Assembly (NCBI GenBank): GCA_034506255.1
Contig: JAPDPX010000004.1
Coordinates: forward strand, 186,001-250,000
Source: a candidate division KSB1 bacterium
GTDB lineage: Bacteria; Zhuqueibacterota; Zhuqueibacteria; Zhuqueibacterales; Zhuqueibacteraceae
DNA: 64,000 nt
Direction of reading: 5' to 3'
The notes beneath the pieces were generated by a model, which was not told where the DNA came from, did not search any database, and saw only the letters and a program-made list of their open reading frames with translations. The position numbers and the translations under genes are program-made. Of this stretch, positions 21,958 to 33,771 are shown in pieces; positions within the stretch are counted from its first letter, which is position 1; each line of letters begins with the position of its first letter.

Positions 21958-22188
21958 AAACTCCGTCAGGAGTGAACTGTTTATAGACATGGCAAGCTTG
22001 CGTGTCTTTAAACTCCGTCAGGAGCGGCCTGTCGAATTTCCCATGATCCGGCGCGGTCTTTTCGAGGAGAATTGAACAGGTCACTCCTCATGGAGTTTTG
22101 GGAAATGCAAGAAGCAGCCTCACTAAAAAAACAGTTCACTCCTACCGGAGTTGACAGCACGTTGGCCTGCAAAATTTTTTATGCCCCA
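21958..22188. repeat. Hairpin repeats, ACTCCGTCAGGAGT flavour
   Basis: Units AAACTCCGTCAGGAGTGAACTG+TTTATAG (about 21960) and AAACTCCGTCAGGAG (about 22011) occur with opposite-orientation units CACTCCTCATGGAGTT (about 22083) and CAGTTCACTCCTACCGGAGTT (about 22132). The five-base stems (ACTCC/GGAGT) and the GTTTATAG flank match the design of the GCCGGAGGC repeats, with a different core. The segment ends in AAAATTTTTTATGCCCC and CCACCC-cttg-GGGTGG-type pairing; a near-identical AAAATTTTTTATGCCCC stretch is at 33298-33314. Confidence 0.7.
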
Positions 22189-22329
22189 CCCCTTGGGTGG
22201 TTGGGAGGCGCGATCAAAGCGACGCCTGTCGCGAAGGAGATCAATCTGGGTGCAAAATTCAGGTAAAAACATTCCCCCAAAACTCGTCGAGGGTAAATAA
22301 CAGGCAATGCCGGGACACCAGCGGGGGTC

Positions 22330-23430
22330 GTGGTGGAAACAAAAGAACTCGAGGCACTCATTCAATTGCTCGCAGTGCCTGGCATCGGGCCGGCGCGGGT
22401 GCGGGCGCTGATGGGCCATTTCAGATCCGGCACGGCGGTACTGCAGGCCACCTCGCAGGAGCTTTGTCAAGTTCCGGGGATCGATCAGACGCTTGCTGAG
22501 AACTTGCTGGCAGCACGCAACCCGGTGTTTGCGCAGCAGCAGCTTGCCATCATGCAGCGCCGGCACTGCCGGATCGTCACCTTTTGGGATGACGAATACC
22601 CCGGCCGGCTGAAGAACATCAGCGACGCGCCGGTGCTCTTGCATGTGCAGGGCTCGCTGGCGCCGGTGGCGCACAATGCTGTCGCGATCGTGGGCACGCG
22701 TTCGCCCACTTCCTATGGCCGGCTTGCCACTGAAAAAATCGTCACCGGACTGGTGGCCAGGGGTATAACGATTGTCAGCGGTCTGGCGCGTGGCATCGAC
22801 ACGATCGCGCACCGCACAGTGCTGCAAAACGGCGGACGCACGGTGGCGGTTTTGGGCTCGGGATTGGACGTGGTCTATCCTGCGGAGAATCGCGGTCTGA
22901 TGGAGGAAATCGCCGGCAGCGGCGCGGTGATTTCGGAATTTCCGTTTGGCACCAAACCTGACGCCGTGAATTTTCCGCGCCGCAATCGCATCATCAGCGG
23001 GCTGTCGCTGGGCGTGGTTGTGATTGAGGCAGGGCGTGAAAGTGGTGCTTTGATCACCGCCAGTTACGCGCTGGAGCAGGGTCGTGAAATTTTTGCGCTG
23101 CCGGGCAACATCTTCAGTGCCAAGAGCGCCGGCCCGCATCAGCTCATTCGCGAGGGCGCGCGGCTTATCGAAAGTGCAGATGAGATATTGGAAGAGCTGC
23201 AGGGTCAGCTCGAATTGTTCGCCAGTGCTGTCGATGAACATCCGTTGCCACCGGACCTGCAGGAGTCTGATCTGGCTGTCTACCACCTGCTCTCGCATGA
23301 GCCGGTTCACATCGATATTTTAACAAGAAAGTTGGCCAGGTCTTCTGCGCAAGTCATGGCGATTTTGCTAGAATTAGAATTGCGTGGTTTGATCCGGCAA
23401 TTGCCGGGCAAGTTTTTTGTCAGGGCATGA
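22330..23430 (+). CDS. dprA: DNA-processing protein DprA
   Basis: 366 residues. An N-terminal helix-hairpin-helix region (LAVPGIGPARVRALMGHF) is followed by the Rossmann-like DprA core with the single-stranded-DNA-binding signature GTRSPTSYGRLATEKI, SGLARGIDTIAH, LGSGLDVVYPAENRGL and SEFPFGT, then the C-terminal winged-helix domain (about 310-366). DprA protects incoming single-stranded DNA and loads RecA in natural transformation; it is widespread even where competence is not known. Start: GTG at 22330 or 22333, since no ATG is available upstream of the conserved region. Confidence 0.95.
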   Translation: MVETKELEALIQLLAVPGIGPARVRALMGHFRSGTAVLQATSQELCQVPGIDQTLAENLLAARNPVFAQQQLAIMQRRHCRIVTFWDDEYPGRLKNISDAPVLLHVQGSLAPVAHNAVAIVGTRSPTSYGRLATEKIVTGLVARGITIVSGLARGIDTIAHRTVLQNGGRTVAVLGSGLDVVYPAENRGLMEEIAGSGAVISEFPFGTKPDAVNFPRRNRIISGLSLGVVVIEAGRESGALITASYALEQGREIFALPGNIFSAKSAGPHQLIREGARLIESADEILEELQGQLELFASAVDEHPLPPDLQESDLAVYHLLSHEPVHIDILTRKLARSSAQVMAILLELELRGLIRQLPGKFFVRA

Positions 23431-23492
23431 GGCCGGGGCGCAATTGCACGGCAAAAGCGGCGGTTTGTGCCCTGCCCGAAGCCAGAAAGCTG

Positions 23493-23521
23493 TTGACTTT
23501 TAGACCAGGATTTTCTATGTT
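23493..23521 (+). promoter_or_regulatory. Sigma-70-type promoter upstream of the M23 peptidase gene
   Basis: TTGACT (23493-23498), a 17-base spacer and TATGTT (23516-23521). Transcription would begin near 23528, leaving a leader of ~160 bases before the ATG at 23690. Confidence 0.6.
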
Positions 23522-23565
23522 CGGGCCTTTCTTGGACTGCTGAGCGGAGGAATTTATATAAGAGA

Positions 23566-23612
23566 AAGCGAGCCCGGGGGATGCTGTACGGGGGCGGAAG
23601 TGGCTCGTTTTT
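23566..23612 (+). terminator. Terminator-like hairpin in the leader of the M23 gene
   Basis: AAGCGAGCC (23566-23574) pairs with GGCTCGTTT (23602-23610; one G-T pair) around a 27-base loop, and the 3' arm runs into TTTTT (23608-23612). It lies downstream of the promoter at 23493, so it is either an attenuator of this operon or the terminator of dprA. Confidence 0.4.
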
Positions 23613-23689
23613 GATTCTTCCTTTGACCAGCCTGCAATCAAAACGATGCGTGCGAGAGCTGGCAGGCGGTAAACGAGACGAGTAGTGCC

Positions 23690-24586
23690 ATGAAAAAGAA
23701 ACGCCAGCGCCTCATTTCCGTTTTGCTCATTCCGGACGACAACGCCGAGCCGTACAACTTTCGTCTGAGCTGGACGAAGGCCAAAGTTCTCATGGGGGTG
23801 GCAGCCCTGCTGGTGCTGCACATGATTCTCGGGGTCGTCGGCTATGTCCAATTCGCCAAAGTCAGAAGTGAGAATGCCGAGCTGGAGCGCTCGAACACGC
23901 GCCTGCTTGAGGATAACAAGCGGGTTTACCGGCTGTCCGCGCAGCTCGAGGCCATGGACCGGGATCAGGGCAAGATCATGAGCTTGCTGGGGGTCGACAA
24001 TCACAAGAGCAGCCGCGCGACGCTCAACGCCTCGTTGGTGCCGAATCTGGCATCGGCCACGGAATCTGTGCCTGACACCGAAATACCGGTGCCCGCCGCA
24101 AGCTTTGATGAATTCAAGAGCGAGGCCAAAAGCAGCAGCCGCATGCTGATGGCGGATGCCCGGGGAAGCAGCCAATACCCCGCCAATTTGCCAACCTTGC
24201 TGCCGGTGCAGGGCTTTCTCAGTGAAGAATTTTCCCGCGACGTCAAGATGCCGTGGCAGACACACGCCGGGATTGACATCGCGGGCAAGCGCGGCTCGGT
24301 GGTGGTGGCCTCCGGCGGCGGTCATGTCATCTTTGCCGGCTGGCACAATGAATTCGGCAATCTGGTGATTATCCACCATGGCGGGGATCTGTTTTCCTAT
24401 TACGGCCACAACGACCGCCTGCTGGTGCGCGAAAAAACCCAGGTCAAGCGCGGTGACCCGATTGCATTGTTGGGCAGCACCGGCCGCAGCTCCGGTCCTC
24501 ATCTGCATTTCGAAATTTTACAGGGCGGAAAACCCGTGGATCCGCGGGAATTTATTTTGACCCTGCGGTCGGGCACTCTGCAATAA
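23690..24586 (+). CDS. M23 (LytM) peptidoglycan endopeptidase, membrane anchored
   Basis: 298 residues: a basic N-terminus, one membrane helix (about 31-55, VLMGVAALLVLHMILGVVGY), a coiled coil (about 58-95), a linker and a C-terminal LytM domain. The zinc/catalytic residues of active M23 enzymes are present: His192 and Asp196 in HAGIDIAG, and His271/His273 in GPHLHFEI. It should cleave peptide cross-links of peptidoglycan in the periplasm. The next gene is a bactofilin; M23-bactofilin pairs are known to act together in cell-shape control, for example in Helicobacter. Confidence 0.9.
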   Translation: MKKKRQRLISVLLIPDDNAEPYNFRLSWTKAKVLMGVAALLVLHMILGVVGYVQFAKVRSENAELERSNTRLLEDNKRVYRLSAQLEAMDRDQGKIMSLLGVDNHKSSRATLNASLVPNLASATESVPDTEIPVPAASFDEFKSEAKSSSRMLMADARGSSQYPANLPTLLPVQGFLSEEFSRDVKMPWQTHAGIDIAGKRGSVVVASGGGHVIFAGWHNEFGNLVIIHHGGDLFSYYGHNDRLLVREKTQVKRGDPIALLGSTGRSSGPHLHFEILQGGKPVDPREFILTLRSGTLQ

Positions 24587-24614
24587 GCCGTTTTGATTCT
24601 TTCAACACGAGGCA

Positions 24615-25073
24615 ATGATGTTGGGAAAAAAGGAAATGGAAGATTTCGACAAAGGCGGAGACCTCAATACCATCATTGGCAAAGGCTCCATCGTGGAAGG
24701 CTCGATCAAGGTGCAGAGCAGTCTGCGCATTGACGGCCGGGTGAAGGGCGACATCACCGCGACCGATTCGCTGGTGATCGGCAAGGACGGCGAAGTGGAA
24801 GGTGAAATCCGCGTGAAAAACGCGATCATCGGCGGTCGCATCAAAGGCAAGGTTTTCGCCAGCGGCAAGGTGGTGCTGGAGGCGAAATCTTCCTTCAACG
24901 GCGAAGTCAAAGCCTCCAAGCTGGTCATCGACGAAGGCGCCATTTTTGACGGCGTGTGCTCGATGAGCGAGGATGCCAAAGTCCTGGCCCTGCCCGAGGG
25001 TCCCGATGGCCGGCCGCGCATGGCCTCGCCCAGCCGGCCGGGCCGCCCGGAGATGAATGTCGCCCATCCGTAA
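24615..25073 (+). CDS. Bactofilin (polymer-forming cytoskeletal protein)
   Basis: 152 residues. The central bactofilin beta-helix (about 20-115) shows the regular strand periodicity (IIGKGSIVEGSIKVQSSLRI, GRVKGDITATDSLVIGKDG, AIIGGRIKGKVFASGKVVL), with disordered tails; the C-terminal tail is Pro/Arg-rich. Bactofilins form non-polar filaments at the membrane that localise wall enzymes. It sits between the M23 peptidase and the AtpZ-like gene, 12 bases from the latter, so the cell-shape pair and the ATP synthase genes may share transcripts. Confidence 0.92.
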   Translation: MMLGKKEMEDFDKGGDLNTIIGKGSIVEGSIKVQSSLRIDGRVKGDITATDSLVIGKDGEVEGEIRVKNAIIGGRIKGKVFASGKVVLEAKSSFNGEVKASKLVIDEGAIFDGVCSMSEDAKVLALPEGPDGRPRMASPSRPGRPEMNVAHP

Positions 25074-25085
25074 GGCGCATGTAAC

Positions 25086-25364
25086 ATGCCCAAGCCAGGC
25101 CCCGAGTGGTGGAAAGGCATGCCAAGGGTCATCATCTATCTTGATCTCGGCTTGCGTTTCGCCCTGTCCGCCGTGTTGTTTGCTCTGCTCGGCTATTGGG
25201 TGGACTCGAAGCTGTCGATTTCGCCAGTCGGATTGATTGCCGGTGTGCTCTTTGGCGCGGTGGCCGGCTTCATCAATCTTTATCACAATGTCATGCGGCT
25301 GACGCGCCAGGAATCTGCCGGATCGCGCAAAACCAAATCAAACGGACCCCAAACAACGCGCTGA
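25086..25364 (+). CDS. AtpZ/AtpI-type ATP synthase accessory membrane protein
   Basis: 92 residues with two membrane helices (about 20-38, LRFALSAVLFALLGYWVDSK; 47-66, GLIAGVLFGAVAGFINLYHN). The layout and the position ahead of atpB match the AtpZ (F0F1-ATPase-associated) family, which is thought to help c-ring assembly or Mg2+/Ca2+ supply. It is followed after 6 bases by a second small membrane protein. Confidence 0.8.
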   Translation: MPKPGPEWWKGMPRVIIYLDLGLRFALSAVLFALLGYWVDSKLSISPVGLIAGVLFGAVAGFINLYHNVMRLTRQESAGSRKTKSNGPQTTR

Positions 25365-25370
25365 GAGAGT

Positions 25371-25724
25371 TTGAGCTTCGCATCGTACTCCCTGCTGCTT
25401 TCGGTTGCCACGGCACAGGCCTCTGCTTCCCAGAGTTTTGGATACGGTTTGGCCATCAGCGCCGCCATGGCGGTGCTCGGTTTTTGGGGCTTGCGCTGGG
25501 CCAGTACCCGGTCCCACAAGATCTTCCTGAGCATGCTTTTTGGCGGTCTGTTGTTCCGGGTCATCATCGTGGGCGTGGCGCTGTTCGTGGTGTGGAAATG
25601 GTCGAATCTTGACCTCACCATTTTCGCCGCCTCGCTGGTGGGCACGTATCTCATCCTGCAATTCACTGAAACACTGATTCTGCAGAGACACTTTAAACGC
25701 ATCAAATCCATCAGGAATTCATGA
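25371..25724 (+). CDS. ATP synthase subunit I-like membrane protein
   Basis: 117 residues with about four hydrophobic helices (for example AISAAMAVLGFWGLRW, FRVIIVGVALFVVWKW, ASLVGTYLILQF), consistent with the weakly conserved AtpI proteins encoded at this position. The start is TTG at 25371 (MSFASYSL). The stop codon overlaps the atpB start (ATGA), showing translational coupling. Family assignment rests mainly on topology and position. Confidence 0.65.
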   Translation: MSFASYSLLLSVATAQASASQSFGYGLAISAAMAVLGFWGLRWASTRSHKIFLSMLFGGLLFRVIIVGVALFVVWKWSNLDLTIFAASLVGTYLILQFTETLILQRHFKRIKSIRNS

Positions 25725-26713
25725 CGCCGCTGCTGATTGGCTGCTATCTCGCACTGTTCACCTTTGCAGGCGACACCCCGCAGGAACACACCTCCTCCCA
25801 TTCTGCACCGCCGGCAGCATCCCGGCAAGCGTCGCCACCCCAGGACGCCCATCATCCCCCCCAGGAAAGTATCGGCAGCTTCATACTGCATCATATCAGC
25901 GACGACCGCAAGCTGGATTTCCATCCCTTCGGCGAGGTTCACCTGCCGCATTTCGAGTTGTTCGGCATCGATTTCTCCATCACCAAACATGTGGTGATGA
26001 TGATGGTCGCGGCGGCTTTGCTGCTCATCCTGCTGACCCGCGCCGCCCGGCGCAACAAACCGGGCAGCGTGCCCACCGGCTGGGCCGCCGCCGTGGACGC
26101 CGTGGTGGAATTCATCTACAAGGAGATTGCCGTTCCCAACATGGGCGAAAAGCTGGCGGTCACTTTTGTGCCCTATCTCTGCACCGCCTTTTTCTTCATC
26201 CTGACCTGCAATCTTCTCGGTTTGGTGCCGTTTGCGGCCACCGCCACCGGCAACGTGAGCGTGACCGCCGCCCTCGCCTCGCTGACTTTTCTGCTCACCC
26301 AGTTTGCCAGCATCCGGTCGCATGGCGTGCTGGGTTATTTGAAGCACCTCACCGGCGGGGTGCATCCAGCGATGTGGATTGTGATGATCCCGGTGGAGTT
26401 TCTCGGCCTGTTCACCAAACCCTTTGCTTTGTGCATTCGTCTTTTCGCCAACATGACAGCCGGCCACGTCGTCATCCTTGCCCTGATCAATTTGATTTTC
26501 ATCTTCGGCAAGAACGGCGCCAACCCGGTGGCGGGCTACGTCATTGCGCCGGTGTCGGTGGTGTTCAGTCTGTTCGTCAATTTGCTGGAAATCCTGGTGG
26601 CCTTCCTGCAGGCATACATTTTTACCCTGTTGTCCGCCCTTTTCATTGGTTTCGCGGCAGCCCACTCCGAGCATCATGAAACGGAGGCCCATCCCGCGGA
26701 GCCGGCGCATTAG
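25721..26713 (+). CDS. atpB: ATP synthase F0 subunit a
   Basis: 330 residues forming the proton half-channels next to the c-ring. The essential Arg lies in FALCIRLFANMTAGH, and the following helices (VSVVFSLFVNLLEILVAFLQ) are well conserved. The protein is long for the family because of a presequence-like hydrophobic N-terminus and a His/Pro-rich soluble stretch (about 20-75) before the first core helix; such N-terminal extensions are common in Bacteroidota/Chlorobiota-type a subunits. It overlaps the upstream gene by 4 bases. Confidence 0.95.
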   Translation: MTPLLIGCYLALFTFAGDTPQEHTSSHSAPPAASRQASPPQDAHHPPQESIGSFILHHISDDRKLDFHPFGEVHLPHFELFGIDFSITKHVVMMMVAAALLLILLTRAARRNKPGSVPTGWAAAVDAVVEFIYKEIAVPNMGEKLAVTFVPYLCTAFFFILTCNLLGLVPFAATATGNVSVTAALASLTFLLTQFASIRSHGVLGYLKHLTGGVHPAMWIVMIPVEFLGLFTKPFALCIRLFANMTAGHVVILALINLIFIFGKNGANPVAGYVIAPVSVVFSLFVNLLEILVAFLQAYIFTLLSALFIGFAAAHSEHHETEAHPAEPAH

Positions 26714-26892
26714 GCAGGTGCGCGCAGGCGGCTGGTCGCTGCGGCCTTTTCATTTTTTCGGCAGGGCTGCAGCCGGCGGTGGCCGCGGTACGCCGGCAGC
26801 ACCGGTCGCAGCGCGTGTTCGACCATCGGCTTTTGGGCAATGTGAAAAATAAACGCATTCCTGGTTTTTCAACTCTGACGGAGGAATTCGCA

Positions 26893-27120
26893 ATGGGTGA
26901 ATTCGGCATGGCTCACTTGGCCGCCGGTATCGGTGCCGGCATCGTGGCAATGAGTGCAGGATTTGGCATCGGCAAAATCGCGAGCGCGGCAATGGAGGCG
27001 ATTGGCCGCCAGCCCGAGGCTGCCGGCGACGTGCGTGGGTCGATGATCATCGCGGCGGCGCTGATTGAAGGTGTGGCGCTCTTCGGCGAAGTGATTTGCT
27101 TTATGCTGGCCGGCAAGTAG
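26893..27120 (+). CDS. atpE: ATP synthase F0 subunit c
   Basis: 75 residues forming two helices joined by the polar loop AIGRQPEAAGD, the c-ring rotor subunit. The ion-binding carboxylate is Glu59 in AAALIEGVALFGEVICFML. A second Glu (Glu66) lies one turn-pair further in the same membrane helix, which is unusual. The Gln/Ser set of Na+-binding rings is not apparent, so H+ coupling is likelier. Start: ATG 26893 with GGAGGAATTCGCA upstream; the longer frame from 26779 is not c-like. Confidence 0.95.
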   Translation: MGEFGMAHLAAGIGAGIVAMSAGFGIGKIASAAMEAIGRQPEAAGDVRGSMIIAAALIEGVALFGEVICFMLAGK

Positions 27121-27183
27121 GCTGTCCGGCTGCCGGTCAATCAGCTTGTTCGGTTGCTCATCACTCAACTTCTCAGAAGAGGC

Positions 27184-27684
27184 ATGTTAGAACTGCACAC
27201 CGGTCTCATCGCGTGGACGATCATCATCTTTGTGCTGCTGTTGTTGTTGTTGCGCAAGCTGGCGTGGAAACCGATCGTCGCGGCCATCGATGAACGGACC
27301 CGCAAGATTCGGGAGTCGCTCGAGCGCGCCGAGCAGGCGCAGCAAAACGCCGAGCGCATGCGGCAGGAATATGACCAGATGATGGCCAGGGCGCGGCAGG
27401 AGGCCCAGGATTTGATTGCGCGCAGCCGCAAAACCGCGGAAGCCACCCGCGATGAAATCGTGCAAAAAGCCCAGGCGGACGCGGAAGCCCTGCTGCAGCG
27501 CGCCAAGCGTGACATCGGGCTGGAGCGGGAAAAGGCGCTGGAGGAGATCAAGCGCACCGCCGGCGAGCTGTCCGTCGCCATCGCCGCCAAGATCATCGGG
27601 AAGTCCCTCAGCTCCAAGGATCATCAGGATCTCATCCGCCAGGCGCTGAAAGAGATTCACCCGCTGATCGGCGAACCGAATTGA
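27184..27684 (+). CDS. atpF: ATP synthase F0 subunit b
   Basis: 166 residues: an N-terminal membrane helix (LIAWTIIIFVLLLLLLRKLAWKP, about residues 7-28) and a long charged helix forming the peripheral stalk (ERAEQAQQNAERMRQEYDQM). The ATG at 27184 (MLELHTGLI) matches family N-termini better than an upstream TTG. It is the fourth F-type gene of the operon and is followed by atpH after 78 bases. Confidence 0.95.
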   Translation: MLELHTGLIAWTIIIFVLLLLLLRKLAWKPIVAAIDERTRKIRESLERAEQAQQNAERMRQEYDQMMARARQEAQDLIARSRKTAEATRDEIVQKAQADAEALLQRAKRDIGLEREKALEEIKRTAGELSVAIAAKIIGKSLSSKDHQDLIRQALKEIHPLIGEPN

Positions 27685-27762
27685 AAGCGTTCGCCGGCGT
27701 GCCGTCCGCATGCCGCGAACCCAAACTCGAAACCGTGCCCCGGCACCCGTGACGGTTAGTCT

Positions 27763-28308
27763 ATGAAAGCAGGTATTCTCGCGCAACGGTATGCGCGTGC
27801 GCTGTTTGCGGTGGCGCTGGAGCGCCAGCAACTCGAGGCCATTCGCCGCGAGTATCACGAGGTGGTCGCCACCATCGAAGAAAACCGTGCGCTCGACGTG
27901 TTCCTGAGCTCGCCGCAAAACAGCCGTGCGGAGAAACGCCAGGCGCTCACCCGCGTCTTTCAGGGGCGATGCTCCGCGATCGTGTTCAACTTTCTGCTGT
28001 TGCTGGCGGCAAAGGGGCGGATCGGCATGTATCGCGAGATCCATCAGGCCCTGCAGCGGCTCTATGACAAGCACCATCGCAAGCTGCGCGCCCTGGCAAT
28101 CTCCGCGGTGCCCATGACCAGGTCCGAACTCGAGGCGTTGCAGGCGGACCTCGCCCAAGCCCTAAAGATGCAGCTCGAAATCGAAAACCGGGTCGATCCC
28201 GGCATTCTCGGCGGCGTTATCCTCAATTTGGATGGCAGGATTCTCGACGCTTCCGTGCGGTTGCAATTACAGCGTTTGCGCGAAACGCTTTACCGCCAGC
28301 GAAACTGA
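27763..28308 (+). CDS. atpH: ATP synthase F1 subunit delta
   Basis: 181 residues linking the b stalk to the top of F1. Family features are the N-terminal ILAQRYARALFAVALE and the C-terminal LEIENRVDPGILGGVILNLDGRIL (written in parts: ENRVDPGILGG, LDGRILDASV). Order and spacing in the operon are standard. Confidence 0.95.
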   Translation: MKAGILAQRYARALFAVALERQQLEAIRREYHEVVATIEENRALDVFLSSPQNSRAEKRQALTRVFQGRCSAIVFNFLLLLAAKGRIGMYREIHQALQRLYDKHHRKLRALAISAVPMTRSELEALQADLAQALKMQLEIENRVDPGILGGVILNLDGRILDASVRLQLQRLRETLYRQRN

Positions 28309-28401
28309 AGCCGGCATGGCGGCCGGGAAGCCGGAGGGTGCCGCGCTTCCCGCAGTCGCGTCCCGCCGCGCACGACAGCTACTTCCTGGAGACTGGAGTT
28401 C

Positions 28402-32296
<3,895 letters not shown>

Positions 32297-32357
32297 ACGC
32301 AGGCGCCGGTCAGCGGCGGACCTGCAGCCGGCCGGCGTCCAGATCCCGAAGATTACC

Positions 32358-32774
32358 ATGGCCACCCCAAAGAGTTTTCCTCTCGAAATCGTTACACCCA
32401 CGAGCAGGGTCTTTGCAGCGCAGGTCAACGCCCTGGTTGCGCCGGGAGAGGCCGGTTATTTTGGCGTGCTGCCGCATCATACCAACCTGCTGGCCACCCT
32501 CAAGATCGGTTATCTGAAAGTGAGGATTGCGGACCAGACGAAATACTTTGCGATCAGCGGCGGCATCGCAGAGGTCACTTCCGGCGGCGTGAAAATCCTG
32601 GCGGAGGCGGCCGAGCCGGCCGCCGCGATTGATGTCGAGCGCGCCCGGCGGGCGAAAGAGCGTGCGCAACGCCGCCTGCACGAAGGCCGCAAGCAATGGG
32701 ATGTGGCCCGCGCCCAGGCCGCGCTGGCACGCGCGACCAACCGCCTGAAGGTGGTCGAATTGATGCGCGTCTGA
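32358..32774 (+). CDS. atpC: ATP synthase F1 subunit epsilon
   Basis: 138 residues: the N-terminal beta-sandwich (FPLEIVTPTSRVFAAQVNAL, PGEAGYFGVLPHHTNLLATL) and the C-terminal helical hairpin (ERARRAKERAQRRLHEGR) that can inhibit ATP hydrolysis. It is the last gene of the operon. A 10-bp hairpin GCCGGGCAAAA-CCA-TTTTGTCCGGC (32809-32833) follows without a T-run and may mark the transcript end. Confidence 0.95.
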   Translation: MATPKSFPLEIVTPTSRVFAAQVNALVAPGEAGYFGVLPHHTNLLATLKIGYLKVRIADQTKYFAISGGIAEVTSGGVKILAEAAEPAAAIDVERARRAKERAQRRLHEGRKQWDVARAQAALARATNRLKVVELMRV

Positions 32775-33771
32775 CCGCCGCCCAAACTTCCCTCTGCCTG
32801 ATTCTCCCGCCGGGCAAAACCATTTTGTCCGGCAGGGTTGAATCTGAAGTGCGCCGTTCACCCCTGTCATTTTTCCAAACACCAGACAAGCGCTCATCGA
32901 GCTCGCAATGGATGTCGCCTATCATGGCGGCCAAGCTGTTGCCACGGGTGTTTTGTTTCGCCACTGGGAGGAGCCCGCGCCACTCCGCGCCGGGAATTGA
33001 TGGTGACCGTGAAATCCGCCCGTTTGCCGAAGGCGTCACGTTTTTTCTCCCGCGAAAATGAGGCTCCCACGAAAACAGCGCCAAACTCTTTCCGTGGGAC
33101 TTCGCTTTCGTGGGCGGAATTTGAGGTTTGATCTTGACATCGATGATTGAATCCCTGCCGTGCTATGAACAAGGCCTCCCGAGCGGAACTGCCGGTCATC
33201 CTCCTTACTCATCTTGAAGCAACGCTGAAGACAGCCCCCGCGGAGCGATCTGTTTGTAGGTGCGCCTCCTGCCAGAGCTGGCAGCATCTTGGCCGCCAAA
33301 ATTTTTTATGCCCCCCATGACCCTCCCCTTGTTTGATTGCCCGGGGTGCCGCGGTTTTTCTGCAACCCCGGGGCACTGCTGCTACATTTTTGTGTGATTT
33401 TGAAAATGCCGAGTATCGCGGCCGGTGGGAAGCGCGCGCCTCATGAACTGCAACTTTGTCTGCGCTCTCACCCCGCGAGCATCGGCATTTTCTTTTGTTG
33501 GCGGTAAAGTTTTTCTGTCGGCGCCGGCAGGCTGACGAGGGCGGCAGGTACCGGCACGGTTGTCGCGGCGGTGTGACAGGCCCGTGCCGCCGCCCGGCGG
33601 AGAAAATTTTGCTTACGTAATCGTGAGGCACTGCCAGTATATAAACCCTCAGATCGATTGTAAACATTGATGAGCAATCCACGGATGGGTTGTGTGCCGC
33701 AGACCACGGGTCGATTCCTCTCGACTCCGAGCTGCGCTGTAGATGATCGTCGCGCCAGGCAGTAGGCTGGC
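32775..33771. other. Intergenic region after atpC with gene relic and repeat fragment
   Basis: Nearly 1 kb without an intact gene. It holds the hairpin at 32809-32833, a possible endonuclease V relic (32875-33000), the phrase GGAGCGATCTGTTTGTAGGTGCG (about 33242; a common intergenic repeat phrase), a perfect palindrome CTGCCAGAGCTGGCAG (33268-33283), and AAAATTTTTTATGCCCC (33298-33314) shared with 22170-22186. I found no clear promoter for the gene at 33772. Confidence 0.5.
32875..33000 (+). pseudogene. Possible endonuclease V fragment
   Basis: The frame reads RQALIELAMDVAYHGGQAVA, then TGVLFRHWEEPAPL, before a stop at 32998. Endonuclease V proteins of the Bacteroidota/cyanobacterial type begin with a strand carrying the catalytic Asp followed by Tyr and a turn, then a (G/C)VLF..W..E..P segment, which this resembles closely. 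Nothing downstream continues the domain, so if the resemblance is real this is only the decayed N-terminus. Confidence 0.3.

Noticed and set aside
21348..22329. Riboswitch or structured RNA between obgE and dprA
   Set aside because: Only short repeat hairpins are visible; I could not assemble a conserved riboswitch core.
26779..26892. Longer start for the ATP synthase c subunit
   Set aside because: The added 38 residues are Arg/Ser-rich and not hydrophobic; GGAGG precedes the ATG at 26893.
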